Below are positions 6,690 to 13,300 of a DNA stretch of 15,008 nt, one piece after another (position 1 is the first letter of the stretch; the number at the start of each line of letters is the position of its first letter). The notes under the pieces are model-generated. The model searched no databases. It saw only the letters and a list, made by a program, of their open reading frames with translations, and was not told the DNA's origin. This DNA is from Gammaproteobacteria bacterium UBA2955 (GTDB taxonomy: Bacteria; Pseudomonadota; Gammaproteobacteria; Pseudomonadales; Azotimanducaceae). Both the position numbers and the translations under genes were made by a program. The stretch covers positions 1 through 15,008 of the forward strand of contig DEBN01000014.1 of assembly GCA_002348825.1 (NCBI GenBank), read 5' to 3'.

Positions 6690-8078
6690 TCAACACTGCA
6701 GCTCTTGCATTTTACGCGTCAAAGTATTTCGGCCCCAGCCTAAGAGTTCGGCGGCGTCTTTTTTGCGACCGCCTGTTTTGCGTAGCGCAGCATCAATCAT
6801 AATGCGTTCAAACTTCGGCACGGCAGTGTCCAGCAATGGAGAAATTTGTGTCTGATCGAGGAATTGATTCGCCCAACGCGCAAGGCTGCCCTCCCAGTCT
6901 GAGCCGCCAATGGTCTCCTCGCTGTCGCGCAATTCGGGAGGCAGGTCTTCTATGAGGATAGTTCTCGAACTCGCCATCACCTGTAACCAGCGGCAGGTAT
7001 TCTCCAACTGACGCACGTTGCCTGGCCAGGTTAACGCCATTAAGTAATCAGCAGTATCCTGATGGAGGCGCTTTGGCTCGTCGCCGAGTTCCTGAGCGAC
7101 ATTGTCTAAGAAATGTTGTGCCAGCAGCGGAATGTCTTCGTGGCGCTGCGCCAGTGAGGGCACATGGATACGAATTACGTTGAGTCGGTGGAACAGGTCC
7201 TCGCGAAATTTACCCTGCCGCACCAGCGATTCCAGATCCTGATGGGTTGCCGCGATGATCCTGACGTCTACTTTAACCGACTGATGGCCACCAACCCGAT
7301 AAAACTCGTGTTCCGCCAGCACTCGCAGCAGCCGCGTTTGCGCCGATGCGGGCATGTCGCCTATTTCGTCAAGAAATAAAGTGCCGCGGTGCGCTTGCTC
7401 AAAGCGTCCGACACGTTGGGTTGTGGCGCCGCTAAACGAGCCTTTTTCGTGGCCAAACAATTCACTTTCAATCAACTCGTTTGGGATTGCGGCGACGTTT
7501 AACGCAATGAATGGCTGAGCCTCGCGGGGGCTGTGTCGGTGCAAGGCCCGCGCCACCAACTCTTTGCCGGAACCGGACGGGCCGTTGATTAAAACGCTGA
7601 CGTTGGAAGACGACAGCCTGCCAATGGCTCGAAACACTTCCTGCATCGCGGGTGCTTGGCCGATAATTTCTGTTGCCGGTGTAATCTGCTCAACGACGAC
7701 GGGGTCTGCTTCTTCGCTTTGTACAATGGCCCGCTGTACTACAGCAACAGCATCGTCGACATCGAAAGGCTTTGGCAAATACTCGTAAGCACCGCGCTCG
7801 AAGCTCGTCACCGCACTCTCAAGGTCTGAGTGGGCAGTCATTACGATAACCGGTGTATTGGGGTGCTGAGCATTGAACCGCTCAAGAAAATCGAGTCCGG
7901 AGGTGCCCTGCATGCGTATGTCTGTGATGATGGCAAGGGGCGTTTCCTTGGCGAGGTGATGCATCGCCTCGTCTGCGCTATCGAATGCGGTGATCGGGAT
8001 GCCTGCTTGTGCTAAGGCTCGATCTAAAACCCAGCGAATAGCGTGGTCGTCATCTATGACCCAAACATGTTTGCTCAT
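6690..8078 (-). CDS. ntrC: Nitrogen regulator NtrC (sigma-54 activator)
   Basis: Response regulator that, when phosphorylated by NtrB, binds enhancers and opens sigma-54 promoters. The receiver domain (about 1-120) has the acidic pair D10/D11, phospho-acceptor D53 (ITDIRM) and K103 (LPKPF). The AAA+ domain (about 137-375) has Walker A GPSGSGKE (166-173), Walker B LFLDEIGDM with D237/E238, and WPGNVRQLEN (351-360). The Fis-type helix-turn-helix lies at about 430-460 (GGRKKDAAELLGWGRNTL). At 462 residues it is close to the normal size. The sigma-54 contact loop at 213-218 reads GSFSGA instead of GAFTGA, an unusual double change. The start overlaps the ntrB stop by 4 bases and has a strong AGGAG ribosome-binding site. 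The adjacent glutamine synthetase gene and the NtrC boxes support the NtrC assignment over other activators. Confidence 0.94.
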   Translation of the reverse strand: MSKHVWVIDDDHAIRWVLDRALAQAGIPITAFDSADEAMHHLAKETPLAIITDIRMQGTSGLDFLERFNAQHPNTPVIVMTAHSDLESAVTSFERGAYEYLPKPFDVDDAVAVVQRAIVQSEEADPVVVEQITPATEIIGQAPAMQEVFRAIGRLSSSNVSVLINGPSGSGKELVARALHRHSPREAQPFIALNVAAIPNELIESELFGHEKGSFSGATTQRVGRFEQAHRGTLFLDEIGDMPASAQTRLLRVLAEHEFYRVGGHQSVKVDVRIIAATHQDLESLVRQGKFREDLFHRLNVIRIHVPSLAQRHEDIPLLAQHFLDNVAQELGDEPKRLHQDTADYLMALTWPGNVRQLENTCRWLQVMASSRTILIEDLPPELRDSEETIGGSDWEGSLARWANQFLDQTQISPLLDTAVPKFERIMIDAALRKTGGRKKDAAELLGWGRNTLTRKMQELQC

Positions 8079-9193
8079 CTGTGCTCCTGTTGTCCGGATG
8101 CTTCAGCCGGCTGTTCAAAAGGAAGAAAAATTGAAAAGACGGTCTGTCCAAAAGTACTGCTGACTTGAACGACGCCATTGTGCGCGCTGACGATATGCTG
8201 GGTGATCGACAGTCCAAGGCCGCTGCCGTCTGGGCGTCCACTGATCATGGGGTAAAAAATTCGTTCAAGATCACCGGTATCGATGCCTGGTCCGTTGTCG
8301 ATGATGCTTATACACATGACTTGCCGATGGCGTTTTTTGCCGATCGTGAATTGACGCGCAATGCGCGTTTGCAAAGTTATCTTCGCTGTGGACGTATTGG
8401 CCAGGGCTTGGCAGGCGTTCCGCACCACGTTGAGGACGGCTTGAATGATTTGGTCGCGGTCGCTGGCCACCGCTGGCAGGCTAGGGTCGTAATCGCGACG
8501 CCATTCGATCTGGCCGGCAAACTCCGATGCGGCCAAGGCTATGACGTGTTCGCAAACTTCCGGTAGATAAACAGCCTCAAGATTGGGCCGTTGGTGCGGC
8601 CCAAGCATTCGATCGACAAGATCTTTAAGACGGTCGGCCTCAGCGATGATTATCTGAGTATATTCGGCTACTTCGTTACTCGGAATCGCTCGCTCCAGCA
8701 ATTGCGCCGCGCCGCGAATGCCCCCCAATGGATTTTTCACTTCATGCGCTAGGCCTCGAATAAGGCCTCTAGTGGTGGCCTGCCGATCGGTTGATGCAGT
8801 GCTTTGGTTAATTCGGGTAAGTCGAGTGGTCGGGTGCATCTCTAGGATTAAAAATTGATCGTTGTCGAGAATGGATACGGTTAAATCCACTTCTTCGCGC
8901 AGATTGTCGGGCAACTGCAGAACCGTTTCTCGAGCGGTAAAGGGCTGAAGCTCGCGCAGTGCTTTGCGTAAGTTGGATTGCAGGTCTTCCGCGCTCAACA
9001 AAATCTGGTTCAGCGCCGAACCTATGATCTGCGTGGCCGAACAATGCAACAAGCTCTCGGCGGCAGAATTGACAAACACCACCCTTAGATCGCTGTCGAG
9101 AACCATGGCGGCCGTCACCATAGTGTCCAGCACGGCGTCAGCACTTACGGCGCCGCGAAACGACTTGGTTTTATGATATGCGCTGTGGTTCAT
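8075..9193 (-). CDS. ntrB: Nitrogen sensor histidine kinase/phosphatase NtrB
   Basis: Cytosolic two-component kinase that phosphorylates or dephosphorylates NtrC according to nitrogen status, relayed by PII in known systems. An N-terminal PAS domain (about 18-125) is followed by the H-box with H150 (GLAHEVKNPLGGIRGAAQLL, 147-166) and the ATPase domain with the N-box (N259 in VLNVVRNACQA), the G1 motif DNGPGI (299-304) and the G2 motif GSGLGL (323-328). There is no transmembrane segment, as expected for NtrB. At 372 residues it is slightly long because the N-terminus extends about 12 residues beyond typical NtrB. The chosen ATG has no ribosome-binding site; GTG at residue 21 is an alternative start. 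It overlaps ntrC by 4 bases. An NtrC box lies upstream, which suggests autoregulation. Confidence 0.94.
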   Translation of the reverse strand: MNHSAYHKTKSFRGAVSADAVLDTMVTAAMVLDSDLRVVFVNSAAESLLHCSATQIIGSALNQILLSAEDLQSNLRKALRELQPFTARETVLQLPDNLREEVDLTVSILDNDQFLILEMHPTTRLTRINQSTASTDRQATTRGLIRGLAHEVKNPLGGIRGAAQLLERAIPSNEVAEYTQIIIAEADRLKDLVDRMLGPHQRPNLEAVYLPEVCEHVIALAASEFAGQIEWRRDYDPSLPAVASDRDQIIQAVLNVVRNACQALANTSTAKITLQTRIARQFTIGKKRHRQVMCISIIDNGPGIDTGDLERIFYPMISGRPDGSGLGLSITQHIVSAHNGVVQVSSTFGQTVFSIFLPFEQPAEASGQQEHR

Positions 9194-9204
9194 GGTGGTT
9201 GTTA

Positions 9205-9221
9205 AGCAATTTTTGCGCCTG
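9205..9221 (-). promoter_or_regulatory. Candidate sigma-54 promoter for ntrBC
   Basis: On the minus strand AGGCGC-N4-ATTGCT keeps the required GG-N10-GC spacing and an intact TTGCT -12 element, but the -24 element deviates (AGGCGC for TGGCAC). The predicted start of transcription falls at about 9194, directly at the ntrB ATG. This fits either a leaderless message or use of a downstream start codon. Other GG-N10-GC chance matches exist in this region, so confidence is limited. Confidence 0.35.
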
Positions 9222-9367
9222 ATTTTAAGCTTGCCGGAAAATCTCCGGAAATCGGCAATGATTGAACTCGAAGCCCTCAGAGCGCCTGATCCAAGGGCTT
9301 ACGGCCGTTCCTCCGACCGCTTACCGACGCTAGGACCAATAAAACACGACCATGGCACCTACTCTAT

Positions 9368-9384
9368 CGCACCAAAACGGTGCA
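9368..9384. promoter_or_regulatory. NtrC-binding site upstream of ntrBC
   Basis: GCACC-N5-GGTGC is a perfect 5+5 dyad with the spacing of the NtrC consensus TGCACC-N5-GGTGCA; 11 of 12 consensus positions match. It lies about 180 bases upstream of the ntrB start, a usual enhancer distance, and about 120 bases past the end of the glutamine synthetase gene. Confidence 0.75.
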
Positions 9385-9456
9385 TGCACTGTTTTAGTTC
9401 GGCCGTTCGTGGTGCCGGCGAATGGTCTGAGTATCCGACGTACAGTCCGTCGCCAA

Positions 9457-9489
9457 ACAAAAAGGCGGGCTCTCGGCCCGCCTTTTTGT
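9457..9489 (-). terminator. Rho-independent terminator of the glutamine synthetase gene
   Basis: A perfect 14-base stem (GGCGGGC core flanked by A5/T5) with a 5-base loop lies 17 bases after the TAA of the glutamine synthetase gene. On the minus strand the GC stem is followed by TTTTTGT. The symmetric A/T flanks could let it work in both directions. It separates the synthetase transcript from ntrBC. Confidence 0.9.
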
Positions 9490-9505
9490 GCGTATCAAAA
9501 CTCAC

Positions 9506-10516
9506 TTAAGCCAGAGCTTCCTTTGAGGTTTTGATGATTGCAGCGGCCACTTTATACGGGTCTGCGTTAGACGCTGTGCGGCGATCTTCCAATCGGCCTT
9601 TCCAGCCGTCCTCAACGGTTCCGATAGGAACTCTAATGGAGGCGCCACGATCCGATACACCGTAGCTGAATTCATCAATTGACTGAGTCTCGTGTTTACC
9701 GGTGAGTCGCTGGTCGTTGTCGGCACCGTAGACGCTCATGTGTCGTTCGATGTTGCGACCGAAATTTTCGCAAATCTTGGTGAAGACGCTTTCGCCGCCC
9801 TCATCGCGCATGACCCCATTAGAGAAGTTGGCGTGCATGCCCGAACCATTCCAGTCCAGTTCGCCGAACGGCTTGGGGTGATAATTGATGGCGTAACCAT
9901 ATCGTTCACCGGTGCGCTCGAGCAGGTAGCGAGCAACCCAAGTCTCATCGCCCGCGCGCTTGGCGCCTTTAGCGAAAACCTGAAATTCCCATTGACCTGC
10001 AGCAACCTCAGCATTGATGCCCTCTACGTTAATGCCGGCCTCCAAACAAAGGTCGAAGTGTTCCTCAATGCAGTCGCGGCCGAACGCGTTGGCGGCGCCG
10101 ACGGAACAGTAATAAGGGCCTTGAGGGGCGGGAAATCCGCCTGCTGGAAAACCAGGAGGTAATTGCGTGTCGATATCCCAAAGGAAGTATTCTTGTTCGA
10201 AGCCAAACCAGAAATCATTGTCATCGTCGTCTATGGTTGCCCGCCCGTTGGTCACGTGCGGTGTGCCGTCGGCATTGAGTACCTCGGTCATGACCAGGAA
10301 GGCGTTTTGACGCTCTGGATCCGGGAAAATGGCAACGGGCTTAAGTAAACAGTCCGACGCGTTGCCTTCGGCCTGTGCGGTAGAACTGCCGTCGAACGAC
10401 CACATTGGACATTCTTCTAGGGTGCCACCAAAGTCATTTCGAACCTGGGTTTTGCTGCGCAAGCCTTGGGTAGGCGCACTGCCGTCCAGCCAGATGTATT
10501 CTAATTTTGCTTTCAT
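9506..10516 (-). CDS. glnII: Type II (eukaryotic-like) glutamine synthetase
   Basis: ATP-dependent glutamate-ammonia ligase of the GSII class. It has 336 residues, whereas GSI next to ntrBC is normally about 470. GSII marks are FDGSSTAQA (41-49), FGFEQEYFL with metal ligands E107/E109 (104-112), PQGPYYCSVG (131-140), GQWEFQV (174-180), WNGSGMHANFS (222-232), RLTGKHET (270-277), FSYGVSDRGASIRVP (283-297) and GRLEDRRTASNADPY (307-321). An N-terminal beta-grasp domain precedes the catalytic domain. The GSI adenylylation region is not recognisable, so control is probably transcriptional. ATG at 10516 is chosen because a strong AAGGAGA precedes it and MKAKLEYIWLDG matches family starts; ATG at 10588 would add 24 unlike residues. 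Two NtrC sites and a sigma-54 promoter lie upstream and a terminator downstream. The symbol glnII is by class; databases may list it as glnA. Confidence 0.95.
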   Translation of the reverse strand: MKAKLEYIWLDGSAPTQGLRSKTQVRNDFGGTLEECPMWSFDGSSTAQAEGNASDCLLKPVAIFPDPERQNAFLVMTEVLNADGTPHVTNGRATIDDDDNDFWFGFEQEYFLWDIDTQLPPGFPAGGFPAPQGPYYCSVGAANAFGRDCIEEHFDLCLEAGINVEGINAEVAAGQWEFQVFAKGAKRAGDETWVARYLLERTGERYGYAINYHPKPFGELDWNGSGMHANFSNGVMRDEGGESVFTKICENFGRNIERHMSVYGADNDQRLTGKHETQSIDEFSYGVSDRGASIRVPIGTVEDGWKGRLEDRRTASNADPYKVAAAIIKTSKEALA

Positions 10517-10521
10517 TTTTG

Positions 10522-10528
10522 TCTCCTT
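10522..10528 (-). promoter_or_regulatory. Ribosome-binding site fixing the glutamine synthetase start
   Basis: AAGGAGA, complementary to the 16S rRNA end, lies 5 bases before the ATG at 10516. It supports the 336-residue form over the longer in-frame start at 10588. Confidence 0.85.
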
Positions 10529-10529
10529 A

Positions 10530-10607
10530 TTAGACGTTGACCATAGCCTGCTTCGGTGTGAGCCTCGGCCAGTCGGCGTTCGCAGCACTCGAGCGCATGT
10601 CGAGCAT
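10530..10607 (-). other. Possible 25-codon leader reading frame before glutamine synthetase
   Basis: ATG at 10607 opens 25 codons that end in TAA directly upstream of the glutamine synthetase ribosome-binding site, in a different frame from that gene. It lies wholly inside the predicted leader RNA. Only a weak GGGGTG lies upstream of its ATG, it contains no run of glutamine codons, and its length is compatible with chance. Confidence 0.15.
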
Positions 10608-10644
10608 CAGCACGCACACCCCAGTGGGGCGGCGTGGAGTAGGC

Positions 10645-10661
10645 AGCAAAAAATATGCCAC
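10645..10661 (-). promoter_or_regulatory. Sigma-54 promoter of the glutamine synthetase gene
   Basis: The minus strand reads GTGGCAT (-24) and TTTGCT (-12) with exact GG-N10-GC spacing; TGGCA and TTGCT are both intact against TGGCAC-N5-TTGCW. The predicted start at about 10634 gives a leader of roughly 117 bases. NtrC sites centre about 85 and 146 bases upstream of that start. Confidence 0.75.
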
Positions 10662-10710
10662 GCTCATCTGTCGCTAAGTTGTTGTTTTTAGTACCTTCCC
10701 TTTTCTATCG

Positions 10711-10727
10711 TGCACCAGTGTTGGGCT
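10711..10727. promoter_or_regulatory. Second, half-conserved NtrC site
   Basis: On the plus strand TGCACC-N5-TGGGCT has one perfect NtrC half-site and a 3-of-6 second half. It lies between the perfect box and the sigma-54 promoter, 61 bases centre to centre from the perfect box, about six helical turns. This would put both sites on the same DNA face. Confidence 0.5.
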
Positions 10728-10771
10728 TTTTGCCTCTTATCTGGGCGTTTGCACGACCGATGATCGATATT

Positions 10772-10788
10772 AGCACCATTCTGGTGCG
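10772..10788. promoter_or_regulatory. NtrC-binding site upstream of glutamine synthetase
   Basis: GCACC-N5-GGTGC is a perfect 5+5 dyad matching the NtrC consensus TGCACC-N5-GGTGCA except for the two outermost bases. Its centre is about 146 bases upstream of the predicted sigma-54 start, similar to the upstream NtrC site of the enterobacterial glnA promoter. Confidence 0.78.
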
Positions 10789-10888
10789 AAAGGGCGCGGA
10801 AAATGCTTACGAACTGAGAATTTTTCGTCCCTGCACTGCTGCTTGTTGCTAGGCGTCATTGATCCGGGTTCGAACACGCGAGTTGGAC

Positions 10889-10917
10889 GCGACAGCGTCG
10901 GACGCATACGCCATAAT
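10889..10917 (+). promoter_or_regulatory. Candidate sigma-70 promoter for typA
   Basis: GCGACA (4 of 6 for -35) and CATAAT (5 of 6 for -10) are separated by 17 bases. The start would fall near 10924, about 107 bases before typA. Found by inspection only. Confidence 0.4.
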
Positions 10918-10943
10918 CCCGCGGCGTTCGCCTGTCGGACCGA

Positions 10944-10966
10944 TTCAATCCCTTAATCGGATTGAA
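10944..10966 (+). repeat. Inverted repeat in the typA leader
   Basis: TTCAATCC and GGATTGAA form a perfect 8-base stem with a 7-base loop, followed by an A-rich tract (AAAAGG). It lies between the candidate typA promoter and the ribosome-binding site. No T-run follows, so it is not a terminator on the plus strand; it could be an operator or an RNA hairpin. Confidence 0.5.
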
Positions 10967-11030
10967 AAAGGTCTCGGTGCCTACTCGTGCGAAGCTTATC
11001 TGCGCTGTTGAATAAAAGAGGAAGACTCCT

Positions 11031-12830
11031 GTGTCTAATCCGACTGTTCGGAATATTGCGATCATCGCTCACGTTGACCATGGCAAAACCACCTTGGTGG
11101 ACTGTCTATTGCAGCAGACTGGCTTGCTTGGGGGTAACGCGGCAGAGCGGGTTATGGACAGCAATGACCTGGAAAAGGAGCGAGGCATTACGATTCTCGC
11201 CAAAAATACCGCAATCGAGTATCGAGATACCCACATCAATATCGTCGATACGCCTGGGCATGCTGATTTTGGTGGCGAGGTAGAGCGGATTCTCTCCATG
11301 GTTGATGCGGTGTTGTTGTTGGTCGATGCCGTTGACGGGCCGATGCCACAGACTCGATTTGTCACCCAGAAGGCTTTCAATTACGGGCTTAAGCCCATTG
11401 TCGTTGTAAACAAAATTGATCGCGATGGCAGCGAGCCGTACCGGGTGATTGACGAGGTCTTTGATTTGTTCGACAACCTAGGTGGTTCAGATGAGCAGTT
11501 GGACTTTGCGACGGTTTATGCCTCTGCCATCAATGGCGTGGCGGGTTTAGAGTTGGACGCCATCGGCCAGGATATGACGCCGTTATTGGACCTGATTGTG
11601 GATCAAGTGCCGCCACCCCAAGTTGATACCGAGGGCGCTTTTCAGATGCAGATCAGTTCGCTGGACTACTCAACCTATGAAGGTGTGATCGGCATTGGCC
11701 GTATTACTCGTGGACAGGTTGTGCGCAATCAGCAGGTTGCTGTAGTTGACCGTGAAGGCAATGAGCGTAAAGCGAAAGTTGCCAATCTTTACACCCATCG
11801 AGGACTGGAGCGGGTTGAAACAGAATCGGCAACGGCCGGAGACATCGTTTGCTTGACCGGCGTCGATAAAATCAACATCTCAGACACGTTGTGTGCATTG
11901 GCTCAGGTCGACGCTATGCCCGCCCTGTCGGTAGACGAGCCTACGCTAACGATGATGTTCTGTGTCAATAATTCGCCGTTGTCGGGCAGGGATGGAAAGT
12001 TTTTGACCAGCCGTCAAATTCGCGAGCGCTTATACACAGAGAGCCTACATAATGTTGCGCTGACTGTTGAGGACACGGCTGATCCCGACCGTTTTCGAGT
12101 CTCCGGACGTGGTGAATTGCATTTGTCGGTGTTGATCGAAACCATGCGTAGAGAGGGCTTTGAGCTTGCGGTATCACGCCCCCAAGTTATCTTTCGCGAA
12201 GTTGAAGGTGCTGTTCAAGAACCCTACGAAACGTTGATCGTCGACATTGAAGAGGCCCATCAAGGCAAGGTGATGGAAAGCCTTGGCGATCGGCGTGGCG
12301 AGTTGCTAGAGATGCAGCCCGATGGCAAAGGCCGAGTGCGGTTGCAGTTCCGGATCCCCAGCCGCGGGGTAATGGGCTACCGCCCGGTTTTCTTATCCCA
12401 GACTTCCGGCACCGGCATCATGTCCTTCGCGTCAGCGGGCTTTGGGCCAAAGCTTAGCGACGATATAGGCAATCGCAAAAATGGCGTGTTGATTTCTAAT
12501 GCGCAGGGCAAGGCGGTGTCATTTGCTTTGTTCAATTTACAGAATCGTGGCCGCATGATGGTTCAACCCAACGACGTGGTTTATGAGGGCATGATCGTCG
12601 GCATTCATAGCCGCGCCAATGATCTCACCGTAAACCCACTGAAAGAAAAGAAGCTGACCAACGTGCGCGCGTCGGGTTCGGATGAGGCGATCATTCTGAC
12701 GAATGCCCTACAATTTACGTTAGAGCAAGCGTTGGAGTTTATTGACGACGATGAGTTGGTAGAGGTGACGCCTAAGGGCATTCGTATCCGCAAAATGCTG
12801 CTTAAAGAGCACGAACGCAAGCGTGCTTAA
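11031..12830 (+). CDS. typA: Ribosome-associated GTPase TypA/BipA
   Basis: Translational GTPase of the EF-G/LepA class that binds ribosomes and helps large-subunit assembly and growth at low temperature. The 599 residues are close to E. coli BipA (607). The G domain shows G1 AHVDHGKTT (13-21), G2 RGIT (51-54), G3 DTPGHADF (73-80) and G4 NKID (127-130). EF-Tu-like domain 2, EF-G-like domains III and V and the BipA-specific C-terminal domain ([24 protein letters not shown]) follow. The GTG start is supported by AGAGGAAG six bases upstream. An 8-base-stem hairpin lies in the leader. The gene is divergent from glutamine synthetase and is followed 13 bases later by dtd, so the two are probably co-transcribed. 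Identification is firm. Confidence 0.97.
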   Translation: MSNPTVRNIAIIAHVDHGKTTLVDCLLQQTGLLGGNAAERVMDSNDLEKERGITILAKNTAIEYRDTHINIVDTPGHADFGGEVERILSMVDAVLLLVDAVDGPMPQTRFVTQKAFNYGLKPIVVVNKIDRDGSEPYRVIDEVFDLFDNLGGSDEQLDFATVYASAINGVAGLELDAIGQDMTPLLDLIVDQVPPPQVDTEGAFQMQISSLDYSTYEGVIGIGRITRGQVVRNQQVAVVDREGNERKAKVANLYTHRGLERVETESATAGDIVCLTGVDKINISDTLCALAQVDAMPALSVDEPTLTMMFCVNNSPLSGRDGKFLTSRQIRERLYTESLHNVALTVEDTADPDRFRVSGRGELHLSVLIETMRREGFELAVSRPQVIFREVEGAVQEPYETLIVDIEEAHQGKVMESLGDRRGELLEMQPDGKGRVRLQFRIPSRGVMGYRPVFLSQTSGTGIMSFASAGFGPKLSDDIGNRKNGVLISNAQGKAVSFALFNLQNRGRMMVQPNDVVYEGMIVGIHSRANDLTVNPLKEKKLTNVRASGSDEAIILTNALQFTLEQALEFIDDDELVEVTPKGIRIRKMLLKEHERKRA

Positions 12831-12843
12831 TCTTTGATCTGTT

Positions 12844-13272
12844 ATGAGAGCAATTTTACAACGCGTAGTCAGTGCTTCAGTTGCTGTAGACGCGCAGCTG
12901 ATAGCCGAGATTGCGCGTGGCTACGTGCTGCTACTTGGGTTCGAACAGGGGGACGAAGAAGCTCAGGTGTCCTGGCTGGTGGATAAGGTCCTGAGCTTGC
13001 GCTTGTTCGCAAATGCGCAGGGTAAACTCGATTACGACATTCTGCAGATCAACGGATCGGTTTTGGTAGTTCCCCAGTTCACGTTACTGGCAGACATTCA
13101 GCGTGGTCGACGGCCGTCGTTTGGCGCGGCGGCGCCGCCGGATGATGCGGAGCGCCTCTACAATACTGCAGTGGCGGGATTTGGCCAGCGAGTGCCTGTG
13201 CAGAGCGGTGAATTTGGTGCCGACATGCAGGTTAGCTTGGTCAATGATGGCCCTTTTACGCTGATCTTATGA
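12844..13272 (+). CDS. dtd: D-aminoacyl-tRNA deacylase Dtd
   Basis: Cytosolic homodimeric enzyme that hydrolyses D-aminoacyl-tRNAs, removing D-amino acids and mischarged glycine from tRNA. The 142 residues match the family (about 145). It starts MRAILQRVVSASV. The cross-subunit Gly-Pro motif is NDGPFT (134-139, family NxGPxT). The first motif reads PQFTL (77-81) where the family usually has SQFTL, followed by the normal RGRRPSF (88-93). The Ser-to-Pro change is worth noting but everything else is standard. The ATG lies 13 bases after the typA stop with no clear ribosome-binding site, which suggests coupling to typA. It converges on tatC, with 28 bases between the stops and no obvious terminator. 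Confidence 0.95.
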   Translation: MRAILQRVVSASVAVDAQLIAEIARGYVLLLGFEQGDEEAQVSWLVDKVLSLRLFANAQGKLDYDILQINGSVLVVPQFTLLADIQRGRRPSFGAAAPPDDAERLYNTAVAGFGQRVPVQSGEFGADMQVSLVNDGPFTLIL

Positions 13273-13300
13273 CGTCACGTATGGTGCTTGCTGCGTCGGT

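Larger units (their letters stand above)
9194..9505. other. Intergenic region between glutamine synthetase gene and ntrB
   Basis: This 312-base region holds no convincing gene. From the ntrB side it contains a sigma-54-like element (9205-9221), a possible sigma-70 -10 TAAAAT on the minus strand (9222-9227), a short tandem repeat with a dyad (9231-9258), an NtrC box (9368-9384) and the glutamine synthetase terminator (9457-9489). Confidence 0.7.
10517..11030. other. Divergent control region between glutamine synthetase gene and typA
   Basis: This 514-base region has no convincing full-size gene. Leftward it holds the glutamine synthetase ribosome-binding site, a roughly 117-base leader with a possible 25-codon reading frame, a sigma-54 promoter and two NtrC sites. 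Rightward it holds a sigma-70-like promoter, a hairpin and the typA ribosome-binding site. Nothing recognisable lies between about 10790 and 10880. Confidence 0.7.

Noticed and set aside
9192..9509. A 105-codon plus-strand frame between ntrB and the glutamine synthetase gene
   Set aside because: It runs through the NtrC box and the terminator stem, has no ribosome-binding site and resembles no known protein.
10517..10588. Longer glutamine synthetase start at 10588 adding 24 residues
   Set aside because: The added residues are basic and unlike GSII N-termini, there is no ribosome-binding site before 10588, and a strong one precedes the ATG at 10516.
10722..10733. GGGCTTTTTGCC as a terminator-like element upstream of glutamine synthetase
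   Set aside because: The arms pair only over 3-4 bases and no T-run follows; it overlaps the second NtrC site.
10655..10852. A 65-codon plus-strand reading frame with a hydrophobic stretch
   Set aside because: It overlaps the sigma-54 promoter and both NtrC sites of the glutamine synthetase gene, and has no ribosome-binding site or recognisable motif.
10861..10882. GGTTCGAAC resembling a tRNA T-arm
   Set aside because: The flanking bases do not form a 5-base T stem or an acceptor stem on either strand, and no anticodon arm is placed correctly.
13273..13300. Possible terminator between convergent dtd and tatC
   Set aside because: The 28-base gap shows no stable stem followed by a T-run on either strand.
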